Positions 35,714-47,400 of a stretch of 64,000 nt of DNA are shown here, piece by piece. The DNA comes from Variovorax paradoxus. GTDB taxonomy: Bacteria > Pseudomonadota > Gammaproteobacteria > Burkholderiales > Burkholderiaceae_C. Every line of letters starts with the position of its first letter. Positions within the stretch are counted from its first letter, which is position 1. Under the pieces are notes generated by a model, which worked only from the letters and a program-made list of their open reading frames with translations, did no database searches and was not told the origin of the DNA. The position numbers and the translations under genes are program-made. Location of the stretch: positions 744,001 through 808,000 of the forward strand of contig NZ_CP046622.1 in the NCBI RefSeq assembly GCF_009755665.1, in the 5' to 3' direction.

Positions 35714-36805
35714 TCAGCGTTGGAAGTATGAGCGCACAGCGCGAATGACTTCATCCACCTCTTGCGCAGATAGGCCCGGGAAGCAAGGGAGCGAAACGAG
35801 CAAATCGCAGGTCCGCTCGGTTTGCGTGAGCGAAATGGTCGTGCTTGTCAGATCGTAGGCCGTCTGGCGATGGTCGGGCAGCGGGTAATGGACGTCGGTC
35901 CCGACATGGTGCGATCCCAGATGCGCACGGAAATCCTCACGCGACTCGACCCGGACTACATAGAGATGCGCAACGTAGTCTTCGCCGGTCGACGGCGGAA
36001 GCACCAGCGGCAGATCGGCAAATGCAGCGTTGTACCTGGTCGCGATATCTCGCCTCATGGCATTCCATCCGTCCAGCCTCGGGAGCTTTTCGCGGAGCAC
36101 GGCAGCCTGCATTTCATCGAGGCGACTGTTGCGACCGTTAGGTGTGGCGACGTGATACTTGGTCGACCAACCATACTGCCGCAAGGTTCGCACCGTGGCT
36201 GCAAGTTTCGCGTCATTGCAGACAATGCCGCCGCCGTCGCCAAGCGCGCCGAGGTTTTTGGTTGGATAGAAGCTGAAACAGCCGATGTCGCCGATGCTTC
36301 CTGCGCGGCGCGCGCCGCGCATGGCCCCATGTGCCTGTGCGCAGTCTTCGATGACAGCCGTGCCTGCCGCATGACACAGCTTCGCGAGCTCTTCAATCTC
36401 CGCCAGCTGGCCATACAGATGCGTCACAATCACGGCCTTGGGCCGCTGCGTGAGCGCCTCGGATAGCGAGCGGGCTGACATATTCAACGAATCCTCATCG
36501 ACGTCGACATACAAGGGCGTCGCGCCAATGGCAAGAATAGCGGTGCTGCTGTAGAAACCGGCGTTTGCCACGCATGCGACCTTGTCGCTGGCGGACACGC
36601 CTAGCGCACGCAAGGCCAACTCCAACGCATCTGTGCCGTTGGCCAGCGAAACGCACTCTTTGACGCCGATGTAATCGGCAAATTCGCGCTCGAAAGCCGT
36701 GACTTCGCCGCCAAGGACGTACCAGTTGCTATCGACGACACGTTGAACAACGGACGCCAGGTCCAAACCCGCATTGGCCGCGGCGGCAGAGAACAACGGA
36801 ATCAT
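35714..36805 (-). CDS. fdtB: DegT/DnrJ/EryC1-family 3-ketosugar aminotransferase (FdtB-like)
   Basis: A 363-residue PLP aminotransferase that should aminate dTDP-3-keto-6-deoxyhexose. PLP lysine K183 lies in FSFYPTKNLGALGDGGG. SLANGTDALELALRALGV, VTHLYGQ, IEDCAQAHGA and NSRLDEMQAAVLREKL are family blocks. ALGDGGG after the lysine is the form I associate with 3-aminotransferases, in contrast to the TTGEGGM of the perosamine-type gene at 40228. The ATG at 36805 follows AAGGTGAAAAG. Adjacent fdtD supplies the flanking ketoisomerase and acetyltransferase steps. Confidence 0.88.
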   Translation of the reverse strand: MIPLFSAAAANAGLDLASVVQRVVDSNWYVLGGEVTAFEREFADYIGVKECVSLANGTDALELALRALGVSASDKVACVANAGFYSSTAILAIGATPLYVDVDEDSLNMSARSLSEALTQRPKAVIVTHLYGQLAEIEELAKLCHAAGTAVIEDCAQAHGAMRGARRAGSIGDIGCFSFYPTKNLGALGDGGGIVCNDAKLAATVRTLRQYGWSTKYHVATPNGRNSRLDEMQAAVLREKLPRLDGWNAMRRDIATRYNAAFADLPLVLPPSTGEDYVAHLYVVRVESREDFRAHLGSHHVGTDVHYPLPDHRQTAYDLTSTTISLTQTERTCDLLVSLPCFPGLSAQEVDEVIRAVRSYFQR

Positions 36806-36846
36806 CTTTTCACCTTCATGACTAGAGCAGGGCTGCGTTCCCCAGA

Positions 36847-38166
36847 TTAAACGGCAGCTTGGCCGTGGCCTTGAAATAGCTGAAGCGCATCCGCGATTTC
36901 GTCGGACATCATCAGGGCCGGTGACGCGCCCCATCGGTCAAGCGTTGAGACCAAGGTGCCGACCATCGAAAGGACCGGCTGTGCGGCTGCTGCGCTGACC
37001 GAGAGGTTCGCCAGCTCGCGGGCGTAGTTGGGCGCGCTGAATGTGTGCTCGGCCCAGACTTGTCCACGATGTGCCATCGCCTGGCGTGTCGCTGCATTGC
37101 CGCAGAGTTCTTCCAGTACTTCGGTCAACTCCGCGACTTCATTGAATGGAGAAATCTTTCTCACGCAGTCATCAGGCAATTCACTGTAAAAAGCTGCGTC
37201 CATCACGATTACTGCCTTGCCATACAGCAGTCCCTCAATCGTCGTCGCCGATGCGGCCTCCAAGCTCGGCCAGCGCAAGCAGCACGCGATATCCGCCTCG
37301 TTCATTGCTTGCTGCAGCGCAGCATCATCGGCTTCACCCGAAATGACGAGTTGAACACCCAGATCGCGTGCCAATCTGCTCAGGCTTTGTTCGACCTGCG
37401 GGCCGATCAGTCCGCACAGCCTGTAGGAAACCGTATCTCTGAGCAATGCGCTCGATCCGATGGCACGAATGACCGAGTCGACCCGCTTGTTGGGGTTGAC
37501 GTGGCCGACGGTGAGAATATTGACGCGACTCTTTTGCGGAGGCGGCGATGCAGCTAGGCTCATGGCACTTGTGCAGGAGGGCGCGTCGTAGGGAAGTGGA
37601 ACAACGCGCAATGGGCCCGCGCATGATTGCGCAACGCGCGCCATGCCCCAATGGCTGTGCGACACCACAGCTAGGGCCATCGAGCAGATCCATTCCGTCA
37701 TCGGACAGGACTGGGTCGCCATTTCAATGAAGCTCTCGGCAGTGTTTGCCTTGTAGAACGCCTCGGCAAGCTCTTCGCCATACCAGTCCGCGAGAATCGC
37801 CTCGGCTTCTGCGCGGCGTCCTTCGGCCCACTCGGCGAAGAGGTGGGTGACCATGAAGTCGTGGAGGCAAACGATCCCTGGGTGCGTGGCGAGCCAATGC
37901 AGTCCGCCGCAATGGAAGCTGTAGTTGTTGCCGATCTGGTAGATGAGTGCATCCGCACTGCTAATGGCTGCCTCGACCGCGGCGGTTTGCGTCCAGTCGA
38001 TCAACTCGGTATCGCAGGCATGCGCGGGCTTGTCCAATCGCTGCTCATGCTCGGTACGCACAACCACGGCCGAATCACCTTGTGCCATCAGCGCGCGAAC
38101 GATCAGGACCGTGACACGGCCAATCGCCGAGTTGGTCGCCATGGGACTGAAGAAGACGAACTTCAT
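36847..38166 (-). CDS. Glycosyltransferase family 4 protein
   Basis: A 439-residue GT-B transferase. The N-terminal Rossmann half starts MKFVFFSPMATNSAIGRVTV. The donor half has VNILTVGHVNPNKRVDSVIRA and the EX7E-type motif EAASATTIEG. A 60-residue C-terminal tail is not typical. The acceptor and donor are unknown; context suggests GDP- or dTDP-sugar transfer during O-antigen assembly. Its ATG overlaps the stop of the next GT upstream (ATGA). Confidence 0.85.
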   Translation of the reverse strand: MKFVFFSPMATNSAIGRVTVLIVRALMAQGDSAVVVRTEHEQRLDKPAHACDTELIDWTQTAAVEAAISSADALIYQIGNNYSFHCGGLHWLATHPGIVCLHDFMVTHLFAEWAEGRRAEAEAILADWYGEELAEAFYKANTAESFIEMATQSCPMTEWICSMALAVVSHSHWGMARVAQSCAGPLRVVPLPYDAPSCTSAMSLAASPPPQKSRVNILTVGHVNPNKRVDSVIRAIGSSALLRDTVSYRLCGLIGPQVEQSLSRLARDLGVQLVISGEADDAALQQAMNEADIACCLRWPSLEAASATTIEGLLYGKAVIVMDAAFYSELPDDCVRKISPFNEVAELTEVLEELCGNAATRQAMAHRGQVWAEHTFSAPNYARELANLSVSAAAAQPVLSMVGTLVSTLDRWGASPALMMSDEIADALQLFQGHGQAAV

Positions 38167-39200
38167 GTCAGGAGCGCCTGGACCGTGGCAGGCCAAGTGA
38201 TGCCGTATTGAACCCAGAGAGCCTTAGCCGCGGCGCCCATTTCGCGCGTGCGTTTCGCATTTGCGTAGACATTGCTCATCGCATCGGCCAGCGCCTTCGC
38301 GTCTGGCTCGGCCACCCAGCCGGTCTTTTCGTTCTTTGCGAGGCCGAGCACACCGCCGCTGTCGGTGGTGCTGATCAGGGGTTTTTTCGCCGTAGCGGCT
38401 TCCATGGCCACGTAGCTAAACGACTCTTCGTCGAAGGGCAGCGACGCGACTGCCGAGGCGCCGTTGATGTAGGCGGCGTATTCGCTGCGTGCGAGGAATC
38501 TCAGGTCCAACCGCACGCGGTCCTGCAGGCCTAGTCGTTCAGTCACGCGGCGAAGTTTTTCGGCATCGGCCGGCGAGTCCGGCGGGCCGGCGATGACGAG
38601 GCGCACAGTGCCAGGGCAGAGCGCGAGTGCCTCCAGCAGCAGATGCTGCCGTTTTGCATCGTTCACCCTTCCACCCGCAAAGATGTAGCCCTCATCGCGG
38701 CCACCCGTGAAAATCTCGGGATCGTTGATAGGCGCGCGCAGCACCTCCGAAGAAAAGCCGTTGTAGTGCTTGAGCCGTTTTTGCGTGACATCCGAAATAG
38801 CGAAGATGCGCCGCGCATCGCGAAAGCATTCGTCGTCCGCGTTCTTGATCACGCGGCGAATATCGGCGCCGAGTTCTCCGGGTGGCAAATTCGATTGCTG
38901 CGCATCGTAGAGGTCGTAGGCCTGACGGTACTGGTGAACCAGCCACAAGGTCTTGCGCGCGTGAGGGATCAGGTAGGCAGGAAACTTCAGTGCAATTACA
39001 TGGTCCACGTTCTGCAACTCGAAAGCACGGGCCATCAACATTTGCGATGGGATGAGCATTGCCGGTTCCCATTGAAATGGAATTCGAAGTACTTCGACCT
39101 CGTGGCCGGCCAAGGCCACGTTTCGCTTCAGGTGCTCGGCCATGGCTTCGGCGCCGCCGGAGACGAAGGGCGCCATGTTGTTGACGATGAGAACCCTCAT
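38163..39200 (-). CDS. Glycosyltransferase family 4 protein
   Basis: A 345-residue GT-B transferase beginning MRVLIVNNMAPFVSGGAEAM. The donor-binding half contains FAGGRVNDAKRQHLLLEAL, RLVIAGPPDSP and the EX7E motif in EESFSYVAMEAATAKKPLI, followed by STTDSGGVLG. It is a clear relative of the next gene (39197-40231), with the same DAKRQHLL/HHKRQHLL and TTDSGG blocks, so the two are old paralogues. Start and stop overlap both neighbours by 4 bp. Confidence 0.88.
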   Translation of the reverse strand: MRVLIVNNMAPFVSGGAEAMAEHLKRNVALAGHEVEVLRIPFQWEPAMLIPSQMLMARAFELQNVDHVIALKFPAYLIPHARKTLWLVHQYRQAYDLYDAQQSNLPPGELGADIRRVIKNADDECFRDARRIFAISDVTQKRLKHYNGFSSEVLRAPINDPEIFTGGRDEGYIFAGGRVNDAKRQHLLLEALALCPGTVRLVIAGPPDSPADAEKLRRVTERLGLQDRVRLDLRFLARSEYAAYINGASAVASLPFDEESFSYVAMEAATAKKPLISTTDSGGVLGLAKNEKTGWVAEPDAKALADAMSNVYANAKRTREMGAAAKALWVQYGITWPATVQALLT

Positions 39201-40231
39201 GCCAAGAGCCTTTGCAGAACGTGAGCCCAATCGATCTTCAGTTCGCCGATGCGCGCGTTGGCATTGAGCCCCATGCGTCGAGATGCTTCCTTGTCCGTGT
39301 AGAGGCGGTCCATGGCCAGCGCGACGGCCTCGGGCTGCGGCTCGGTAATCAGTCCGTTTATGTCGTTCAACACGAACTCGAGCGGGCCACCGGAGTCCGT
39401 GGTGGTCAGGATCGGCTTCGCCGCGTGCGCGGCCTCCAGCGTCGGATATCCGTAGGAGTCCTCGTCCACAGGCACATAGGCGGCCGCCAGGCAGTCCGCC
39501 AGGTGATCAATCTTTTCTTCCTGGCTGATCCAACGGTGATCCAGCGCGACCCGGTCCGCGACGCCGGCTTCCTCAGCCGTGCGTGCCAGCGCGCCGACAT
39601 AGTCCGAATCCGACGCCGCGCCGCAAAGACGCAGCCGAACCGGCGTGCGGCAATACTTCAGACTCTCGATTAGCAGGTGCTGTCGCTTGTGATGCTCGAT
39701 TCGGCAGATGCACACGATCTCATCGTTCATCGTGCGGTGGTGAAAACGCTCTGCGCCCAGCACTGGCGGATAGAGCGGTTCGCTATCGATGTCGTTGTAG
39801 CGTCGAAGTCTGTCGGAGACCACCTGCGAGTTCGAGAACACCTTCTTCGCTTCGTGTAGCGCCGCGGTGTCTGCAGTGCGCAGCGCATCGCGAATGCCCC
39901 GATGCGCTGAATCTGCGGGAAAGCCTCTGTACTCACTGTCCCATAAATCGTAGAAAGGACGCAGATGGTGAATAAACCAGATGATTTTGTGCGGGTGCCG
40001 AATCAGATGCGATTGCGGCCTGAAGCAGATGATCCGGTCGGCGGCTGCAAGGTCCACAAAGCGGAACGCCGCCATCTGCTTGAACAGCAGTTCGGGGGCG
40101 TCCACCTCGGGAAGATAAACGCGCTCTACCTCATGCCCTGCACCCTGCAGCGCGAGCTCAAGCCATTCGACGATGTTCCGGTAGCCGCCATTCACGAACG
40201 GAACAAACGAAGAACAGAGCGCGATTTTCAT
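39197..40231 (-). CDS. Glycosyltransferase family 4 protein
   Basis: A 344-residue GT-B transferase beginning MKIALCSSFVPFVNGGYRNI. The donor half contains IVCICRIEHHKRQHLLIESL and the EX7E motif EDSYGYPTLEAAHAAKPIL, then TTTDSGGPLEF. It is paralogous to the gene at 38163-39200. Translationally coupled overlaps (4 bp) tie it to that gene and to the perosamine-synthase-like gene upstream, so it may transfer perosamine-type residues, which is inference from position. Confidence 0.88.
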   Translation of the reverse strand: MKIALCSSFVPFVNGGYRNIVEWLELALQGAGHEVERVYLPEVDAPELLFKQMAAFRFVDLAAADRIICFRPQSHLIRHPHKIIWFIHHLRPFYDLWDSEYRGFPADSAHRGIRDALRTADTAALHEAKKVFSNSQVVSDRLRRYNDIDSEPLYPPVLGAERFHHRTMNDEIVCICRIEHHKRQHLLIESLKYCRTPVRLRLCGAASDSDYVGALARTAEEAGVADRVALDHRWISQEEKIDHLADCLAAAYVPVDEDSYGYPTLEAAHAAKPILTTTDSGGPLEFVLNDINGLITEPQPEAVALAMDRLYTDKEASRRMGLNANARIGELKIDWAHVLQRLLA

Positions 40232-41331
40232 CGTCCGAGCGCGCCTGTAATAGCTGCAGCAACGCGAGCGATGTCGTCGCGGGTCAGGTATTGGTGGGTT
40301 GGCAAGTTCAGTCCGCGCTGCGCCCACTCGTCGGCCACCGGGTAGACCGTGTCTTCCTTGTAGGGGGGCAACACGTGCATCGGATAGAACACCGGACGGG
40401 TCTCGATGCCGGTGTCGTCGAGCGCGCGCATGAGGGCGTCCCGCTGGACTTCATCGCCGCTACGCAGGAAGACGGTGTACATCCAGTAGACGTGGTGCAT
40501 ACGCGCCTGTATTGTCGGCAAGACGAGCAAGTCGTTCAGCGGGCTTAGCGCCTCGTCATACATTCTTGCGAGTTCCTGGCGTTCCTTGAGAGAAACGTCG
40601 ATGGTTTCCATTTGCGCCAAGCCGATCGCGGCTTGGATGTTAGTCATGCGGTAGTTGTAGCCGATTACCGGGAACCAGTAGCGGCGTTTTGGATCGACGC
40701 CTTGGCCGCGATACAGCCGCAACTTGGCTGCGAGCGCATCGTCGTTCGTGGTGACCATGCCGCCTTCACCGGTTGTCACGATTTTGTTGCCAAAGAAGCT
40801 GAAGGTCGCGCAATCGCCGATGCTGCCAACGCGCTTTCCGTTCACTTCGGCGCCGTGCGCCTCTGCCGCGTCCTCCAGAACCCAGAGGCCATGCTTCTTC
40901 GCAATAGCAACGAGTGGGTCCATGTCGGCCGGGTGACCGTAAAGATGTACTGGAATGATGCCGCGCGTGCGCGGCGTGATCGCCTTTTCGACCTGTTTGG
41001 GGTCGATATTCATCGTGGCGGCACAGACATCGACCAGCACGGGGACGGCCCCGCAATAACGCACGGCATTGGCAGTTGCGATGTAAGTCACCGTGGGAAT
41101 GATGACCTCGTCGCCGGGCTGCAGGTCAAGAGCTACCAATGCAAGGTGCAATGCCGTCGTGCCGTTGTTGGCGGCCACCGCGTGCTTGACTCCGCAGAAC
41201 GCGGCGAAGGCTTCCTCGAACGCGCCGATGTATTTGCCGTTGGAGGAAATCCAGTTGGTGTCGAGACAATCGAGGACGTATTTGCGCTCGTTGCCTTCGA
41301 GTTTGGGATGGGCGACTGAGATGCGATTCAT
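40228..41331 (-). CDS. per: GDP-perosamine synthase-like aminotransferase
   Basis: A 367-residue DegT-family enzyme closely resembling RfbE/Per, which aminates GDP-4-keto-6-deoxymannose to GDP-perosamine. Hallmarks: the N-terminal VLDCLDTNWISSNGKYI, VIIPTVTYIATANAV, LEDAAEAHGAEVNGKRVGSI and the PLP lysine K183 in SFFGNKIVTTGEGGM. Its substrate would come from gmd (43054-44091) in the same operon, and the acetyltransferase 5 bp upstream could convert the product to the N-acetyl form. Confidence 0.9.
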   Translation of the reverse strand: MNRISVAHPKLEGNERKYVLDCLDTNWISSNGKYIGAFEEAFAAFCGVKHAVAANNGTTALHLALVALDLQPGDEVIIPTVTYIATANAVRYCGAVPVLVDVCAATMNIDPKQVEKAITPRTRGIIPVHLYGHPADMDPLVAIAKKHGLWVLEDAAEAHGAEVNGKRVGSIGDCATFSFFGNKIVTTGEGGMVTTNDDALAAKLRLYRGQGVDPKRRYWFPVIGYNYRMTNIQAAIGLAQMETIDVSLKERQELARMYDEALSPLNDLLVLPTIQARMHHVYWMYTVFLRSGDEVQRDALMRALDDTGIETRPVFYPMHVLPPYKEDTVYPVADEWAQRGLNLPTHQYLTRDDIARVAAAITGALGR

Positions 41332-41336
41332 TTGTC

Positions 41337-41969
41337 TTAGTCCTTTTTTCGGAGATTTTTAGCCGGTATTCCGGCGATTCTGGAGTGGTGGGGGATATCC
41401 GAGATGATGACCGAGCCGGCGCCTGCCACGACGTCGGCACCGACGGACACGCCCGGAATCACCTTGCAGCCAATTCCTAGGAATACACGAGGGCCGAGCG
41501 TGACATTGCCCGCCAGACCGCAGTGCGGGGCAATGTGGGCGGCTTCTTCGATACGGCCGTCGTGATCGACGCTGGCCGATGTATTGATGATGACGAGGTC
41601 GCCGATGGAAGTGTCTGCATTGATGACGGCGCCTGCCATGATCGCAACGCCGCAACCAAGCCGGGCCGACGGCGAGACCACTGCTGCCGGGCTAATGGCA
41701 TTGATCAGTTCATAGCCCAGGACTTTCGCCGAGGCGCCGAGGCGCTGGCGAAGTGCATTAGAGCCGATGGCGATGAACGCCGAGGTATAGCCGGCGCGAC
41801 GAAGCTCCTGCAGATGCGCATCGCCCTGAAGTACAGGCACGCCAAGGCAACTGCTCTCGCTGCCCTCTGCGCCGATGCAAAACGCCACGGGCTTATTCAT
41901 GGCGCGCAGCAATTCGATGCAGACCTTGGCGTGTCCGCCCGCTCCGACGATAACGGCGCCCAAGGTCAT
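41337..41969 (-). CDS. perB: NeuD/PerB-family sugar O/N-acyltransferase
   Basis: A 210-residue two-domain protein: a Rossmann-like N-terminus (LGAVIVGAGGHAKVCIELL) and a left-handed beta-helix with hexapeptide repeats (SARLGCGVAIMAGAVIN, GLAGNVTLGPRVFLGIGC). This is the PglD/NeuD/PerB architecture using acetyl-CoA. Adjacency to the perosamine synthase suggests GDP-perosamine N-acetyltransferase. A histidine base is expected in the SASVDHDGRIEEAAHIAPH segment. Its ATG overlaps the stop of the FkbM-like gene. Confidence 0.82.
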   Translation of the reverse strand: MTLGAVIVGAGGHAKVCIELLRAMNKPVAFCIGAEGSESSCLGVPVLQGDAHLQELRRAGYTSAFIAIGSNALRQRLGASAKVLGYELINAISPAAVVSPSARLGCGVAIMAGAVINADTSIGDLVIINTSASVDHDGRIEEAAHIAPHCGLAGNVTLGPRVFLGIGCKVIPGVSVGADVVAGAGSVIISDIPHHSRIAGIPAKNLRKKD

Positions 41970-42982
41970 TGTTCGCCTCGCGCGCGCGCCCACGCAGGAG
42001 AACCCGGTCGAGCAAAAAGCAGGCCGGCCGCTTTCGTCTGCCCCATCACGAGGTCGGCGCTTTCGTGCAATGCGCCGGACGCGGAATCGATTACAGCGTA
42101 CTGAAAGCCGCGGTCATTGAAGAAAGGAAGCAATTTTCTGCTTGAGTCACCGATCCCACCTGCCTGGCGCGTGCCTAATTCGACAACCACCGCAATGTTC
42201 CGGTTGAATGCAATGGATCGAGACGCACCTTCGAGCACATGCAGTCCGGCGTTGCCCGAGTCGATCACGATGAGGTCGGCGCGGTCGTTGTCGCCAAGGA
42301 TGTCGTCGATCCGCAGTGGACCGCGCAGGGGCGCGTGTACCGCAGAGGACGGCGCGAACGCCACAACACGTCCTTGACCTTCCAGCGCAAGATGTGCAGC
42401 CAACGCATTTGCTCCTACGCCAGCACCGACATTCACAAAGGTGTCGCCCGGAACCAGTATCTTCTGCAGTAGCTGCTGCACGCCGGCAAGCTGTTCTTCG
42501 GATTGCGCTCGCAGCGCCTCCAACTCGGGTGAGGTTGCCTTCTGAGACGATTTGAGCGCTTTCAGGAGGGTGGCAGTGTGAGTCGCCAGCAAGCGCTCGG
42601 TCGACTGACGCTGCAGGCGCGCGTGCTGTTCGAGTTCCTTGATAGTTCGCAGATGAGCCTGTTGGATCTCGTGCTGGAGAACGATGGTGAAGTACGCCCG
42701 GAGCCTGAAGGCGATGGGGCGAGCAAAGGGTTTCACTGCGCGATAACAAACGCGCGCAATCCGCCTGATCACAGCTTTGACTTTGCTTCGCAGCGGTATG
42801 GCGACCGATGAGAGGTCGAGCTGGGGCTTGGCCGAACTCAACCCTTGCCGTCCCTTGAGAGCAGTCGTCTTGGTTGAGGAGGACAGCGCGACACGTATGT
42901 CCACCCCGGGCCGCGCTGTCTTTTGTGTTGAATCCATCGAGGGGGCTTCCGCTAAAAGAGGCAGGCCACGGTCCGAAGCCAT
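41966..42982 (-). CDS. FkbM-like methyltransferase with degenerate SAM motifs
   Basis: A 338-residue protein. The first ~165 residues include a basic patch and a helical, probably coiled-coil segment (QQAHLRTIKELEQHARLQRQ). The rest resembles the FkbM methyltransferase fold: GDTFVNVGAGVGANALAAHL is motif I, and LIVIDSGNAGLHVLEGA the later strand. The acidic residue expected in the F-E-P block after strand 2 reads VVAFAPSS, and the DVGAN block reads NVGAG, so SAM binding may be weakened. Many O-antigen FkbM enzymes O-methylate sugars; whether this one is active is open. Confidence 0.65.
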   Translation of the reverse strand: MASDRGLPLLAEAPSMDSTQKTARPGVDIRVALSSSTKTTALKGRQGLSSAKPQLDLSSVAIPLRSKVKAVIRRIARVCYRAVKPFARPIAFRLRAYFTIVLQHEIQQAHLRTIKELEQHARLQRQSTERLLATHTATLLKALKSSQKATSPELEALRAQSEEQLAGVQQLLQKILVPGDTFVNVGAGVGANALAAHLALEGQGRVVAFAPSSAVHAPLRGPLRIDDILGDNDRADLIVIDSGNAGLHVLEGASRSIAFNRNIAVVVELGTRQAGGIGDSSRKLLPFFNDRGFQYAVIDSASGALHESADLVMGQTKAAGLLFARPGSPAWARARGEQ

Positions 42983-43053
42983 GGACGTCCTGTCGTAATA
43001 AAGAAGCCGAGACGTAGAAATGACCAGCCGAGGTCTATGCCTCTGTCGGTGCT

Positions 43054-44450
<1,397 letters not shown>

Positions 44451-47400
44451 ATGGACGACAAGCATCAAAAGCCACGCCTCGCACTTGACGCGCATGTGCT
44501 GGCCGAAGACGTAAAGACGGGTGTCTACAGGGTCTGCGACGAACTATTTCGGAGGCTGTATGCATCGCCTCGCTTCGAAACATACCTTTTCGTAAGAGAC
44601 GGATATGCGCATAGGATTCGAAAGTACGTGTCCGCCACGAAGATGGACGCACGTGGTTATCAAAACCGCACCGCACCTTCTGCGGACGCAGAGATCTTCC
44701 TTTCGCCGTTCACTGTCGCCCCCGTCGAGTGGCTGGCTGACAAGAATGTGCTGCACGCCCACATTGTCCATGATCTGATCGCCGTCTACCGACCCGAATA
44801 CTTCGATGCGGAGACGGCAAAGAGCGTGGCAAGCATTTTTGCGAGCTTTGATGAGCGAACGCTTATTTTCGCGGTATCGGAGCACACGAAAAGAGATCTG
44901 CTCGAGCATCGACCCGATCTAAAGGCAGAGCAGGTCACAGTGATGCCGCTCGCGGCTGGCGACCGGTTCCACCCATGTCTGGACCACGCCGAGCGCGCGG
45001 CGGTGCGACAACGGTATGGCATTCCCCCAGGCGTGCAATATGTGCTCAGTCTCGCAACACTGGAGATCCGAAAAAATCTCGATCAGGTCGTCAATGCGTT
45101 CGTCCAGTTGCTAGCGCAGGATCCATCCAGCGACATGCATCTGGTTCTGGCGGGAATGTCCGGCTGGAAGCTCGACAAACTCGACCAGGCTCTGGATGCT
45201 GCCGGTGGGTCGCGCGACCGGATCATCCTGACTGGGTTCGTCGACGATGCCGATCTGTCTGCGCTCTATAGCGATGCCTTGTGTTTCGTATATCTTTCCC
45301 GCTACGAGGGGTTCGGGCTACCTCCCTTGGAAGCCATGGCCTGCGGTACGCCGGTGATATGTTCCAACGCGTCCTCCTTGCCCGAAGTCGTCGGTGATGC
45401 GGGTGTCGTGCTCGACGCTGATGACGTCGACGGAGTGGTAGAGGCGATCCAGCGAATCGCTGCCTCGGCGTCATACAGGGACATGCTGGCCACAAAGGGA
45501 CTTGAGCACGCGGCTTTGTTCAGTTGGGATCGAAGTGCTGGCATCGTTCTCGATGCGCTTGCTGCGGCGTATGCGCGGCATGCAGGGGCGTTTTTGCCGC
45601 AGGCTCCTGTATCGGTGTCCGCTGGACCACCCAGTGAAAAAAAGGGCAGAAGGTATCTTAGAAGGGCGCTCAAGGGATTGTGGTGGCTCGCAACCCCTTG
45701 GAGCATGCCCAAACGTATTTCGTTCATGCGTGACCGCGCGCTAGCGGACGCGCGTGCCGCCGAGATGACGCTACTGGTCGAGCAGGAGCGGGCTCGCATC
45801 TCGTTGCGGCAGCGAGGCGCCAAGGTCGAGGCGCCCGAGCCGCTCGATTTGTTCGATAACGATGCCCTTTCGCGCGCCGCCGGCCTTGCCTTGAGCGAGA
45901 TTCTTTGGACGCCGGTCAAGCCCGAAGAAGTGGCGGATCGATGGTCTGCGGCACGATTCCTAATCGACTCTTGGCGTTCGCAGAAAGGCATTCGTGCGCA
46001 GTTCCCGCAGGCCTTGAGGCTAGCCGAATTAAGGTTGAGCCAGGACGCTATGCGCCATGTGGAGGAGGCATTGAAGGCGGGCATTTCCGATCGGGCCCGC
46101 CAAGCATTTTTGGTCAACGAGACGCTAAATGCTGTGTTGCCGCACGGCTTGACGCCTGCGGGTATCAGGACTCTTTTTTCCTGGTTCATGCGAGGTGGTG
46201 CTCGCGATGCAGGTCTGCGACTGGAAGAGGTTTGGTGGCTCTTCCTGGAGGCACAGGGCGACCCCGGGCGCGAGTTGATGCTGGCGCACTCTTTTTCGAG
46301 GACGTGGCAGCAACGCCACCCCGCCGGTTTGACAGTGTTTGGCAGAGTCGACTTCGCGCGATGGATCGTCGAAGAATACGGCGTCGAGGGACGGTGGACC
46401 GATCCTTCTTCGTGGCCTAAGTGGGAAACGCCGGCGTTGCAAATCCTCGCGGGCTATTGGGCAAGCCAGGAGTGGCGAGCGAAGTGGCCGAACGCATTGA
46501 ACGAAGAGGCGAGCGCTCGAGCATTGCTGGCATGGTTGACCACTGAGGAGTCGGGGCTTTCGAAGGATGTATGTGATTGGTGTGCGCGACTCGATCATGG
46601 GGCGATCGCAGCGCAGCTAACAACAGCCGGCGTCAACGTCATTGGGCACTTTTGCTATCCGTCGGGGCTGAGGGTGTCGGCCGAATCGCTGGTGGAGGCC
46701 GCAAAGGCCGTAGGAGTTCAAGTTTCTCTTCGCGATCTGAAAACCGACGCGAACGACGATCCTCATCACGTTGACTTCCGTGGCATGGAAATTCACGATG
46801 TAACCATAATCCATGCGCAGCCCGAACCGTTCTTCGATGTAGCCTATGAAAGGTCCCAGGTCATCGAACGCAACCCTCGTACATATCGAATTGCATACTG
46901 GTACTGGGAATTCGATTCCATTCCCGCTTCTTGGGCCGAGCACGCGCAAGCGGTGGATGAAGTATGGGCTGCAACAGAATTTGTCGCGCGCGGATTGCGC
47001 GAGCGCCTTCGCCTCCCGGTGCGCACGTTGTTCCCAGGTATCAAACTGGCCTCGTACGAAAAGCGGGGTCGAGCATATTTCGGCTTGCCCGAAGCCCCCT
47101 ACACCTTCCTTTTCACCTTCCATATGATGAGCGTGATGGAGCGGAAAAACCCACTGGGGTTAATACGCGCCTTCAAGGACGCTTTCGGCAACAGCGATTC
47201 GGTGCGGCTGGTTTTGAAGACTTCTTTTGGGCACAAGCATCCCAAGCAGTTCCAGCAGCTGCGCAAAGCCGCCAAGGGCGCCAATATCACCTTGATCGAC
47301 CAGGTCTATAGCCCTGACGAGGTTTTGTCGCTGATGGACGCCTGCGATGCGTACGTCTCATTGCATCGGAGCGAAGGTTTGGGCTTGACGATGGCCGAGG

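Noticed and set aside
38163..40231. Two adjacent GT4 genes considered as a recent tandem duplication
   Set aside because: They share motifs and architecture, but the sequences differ widely outside them; an old paralogous pair is more likely.
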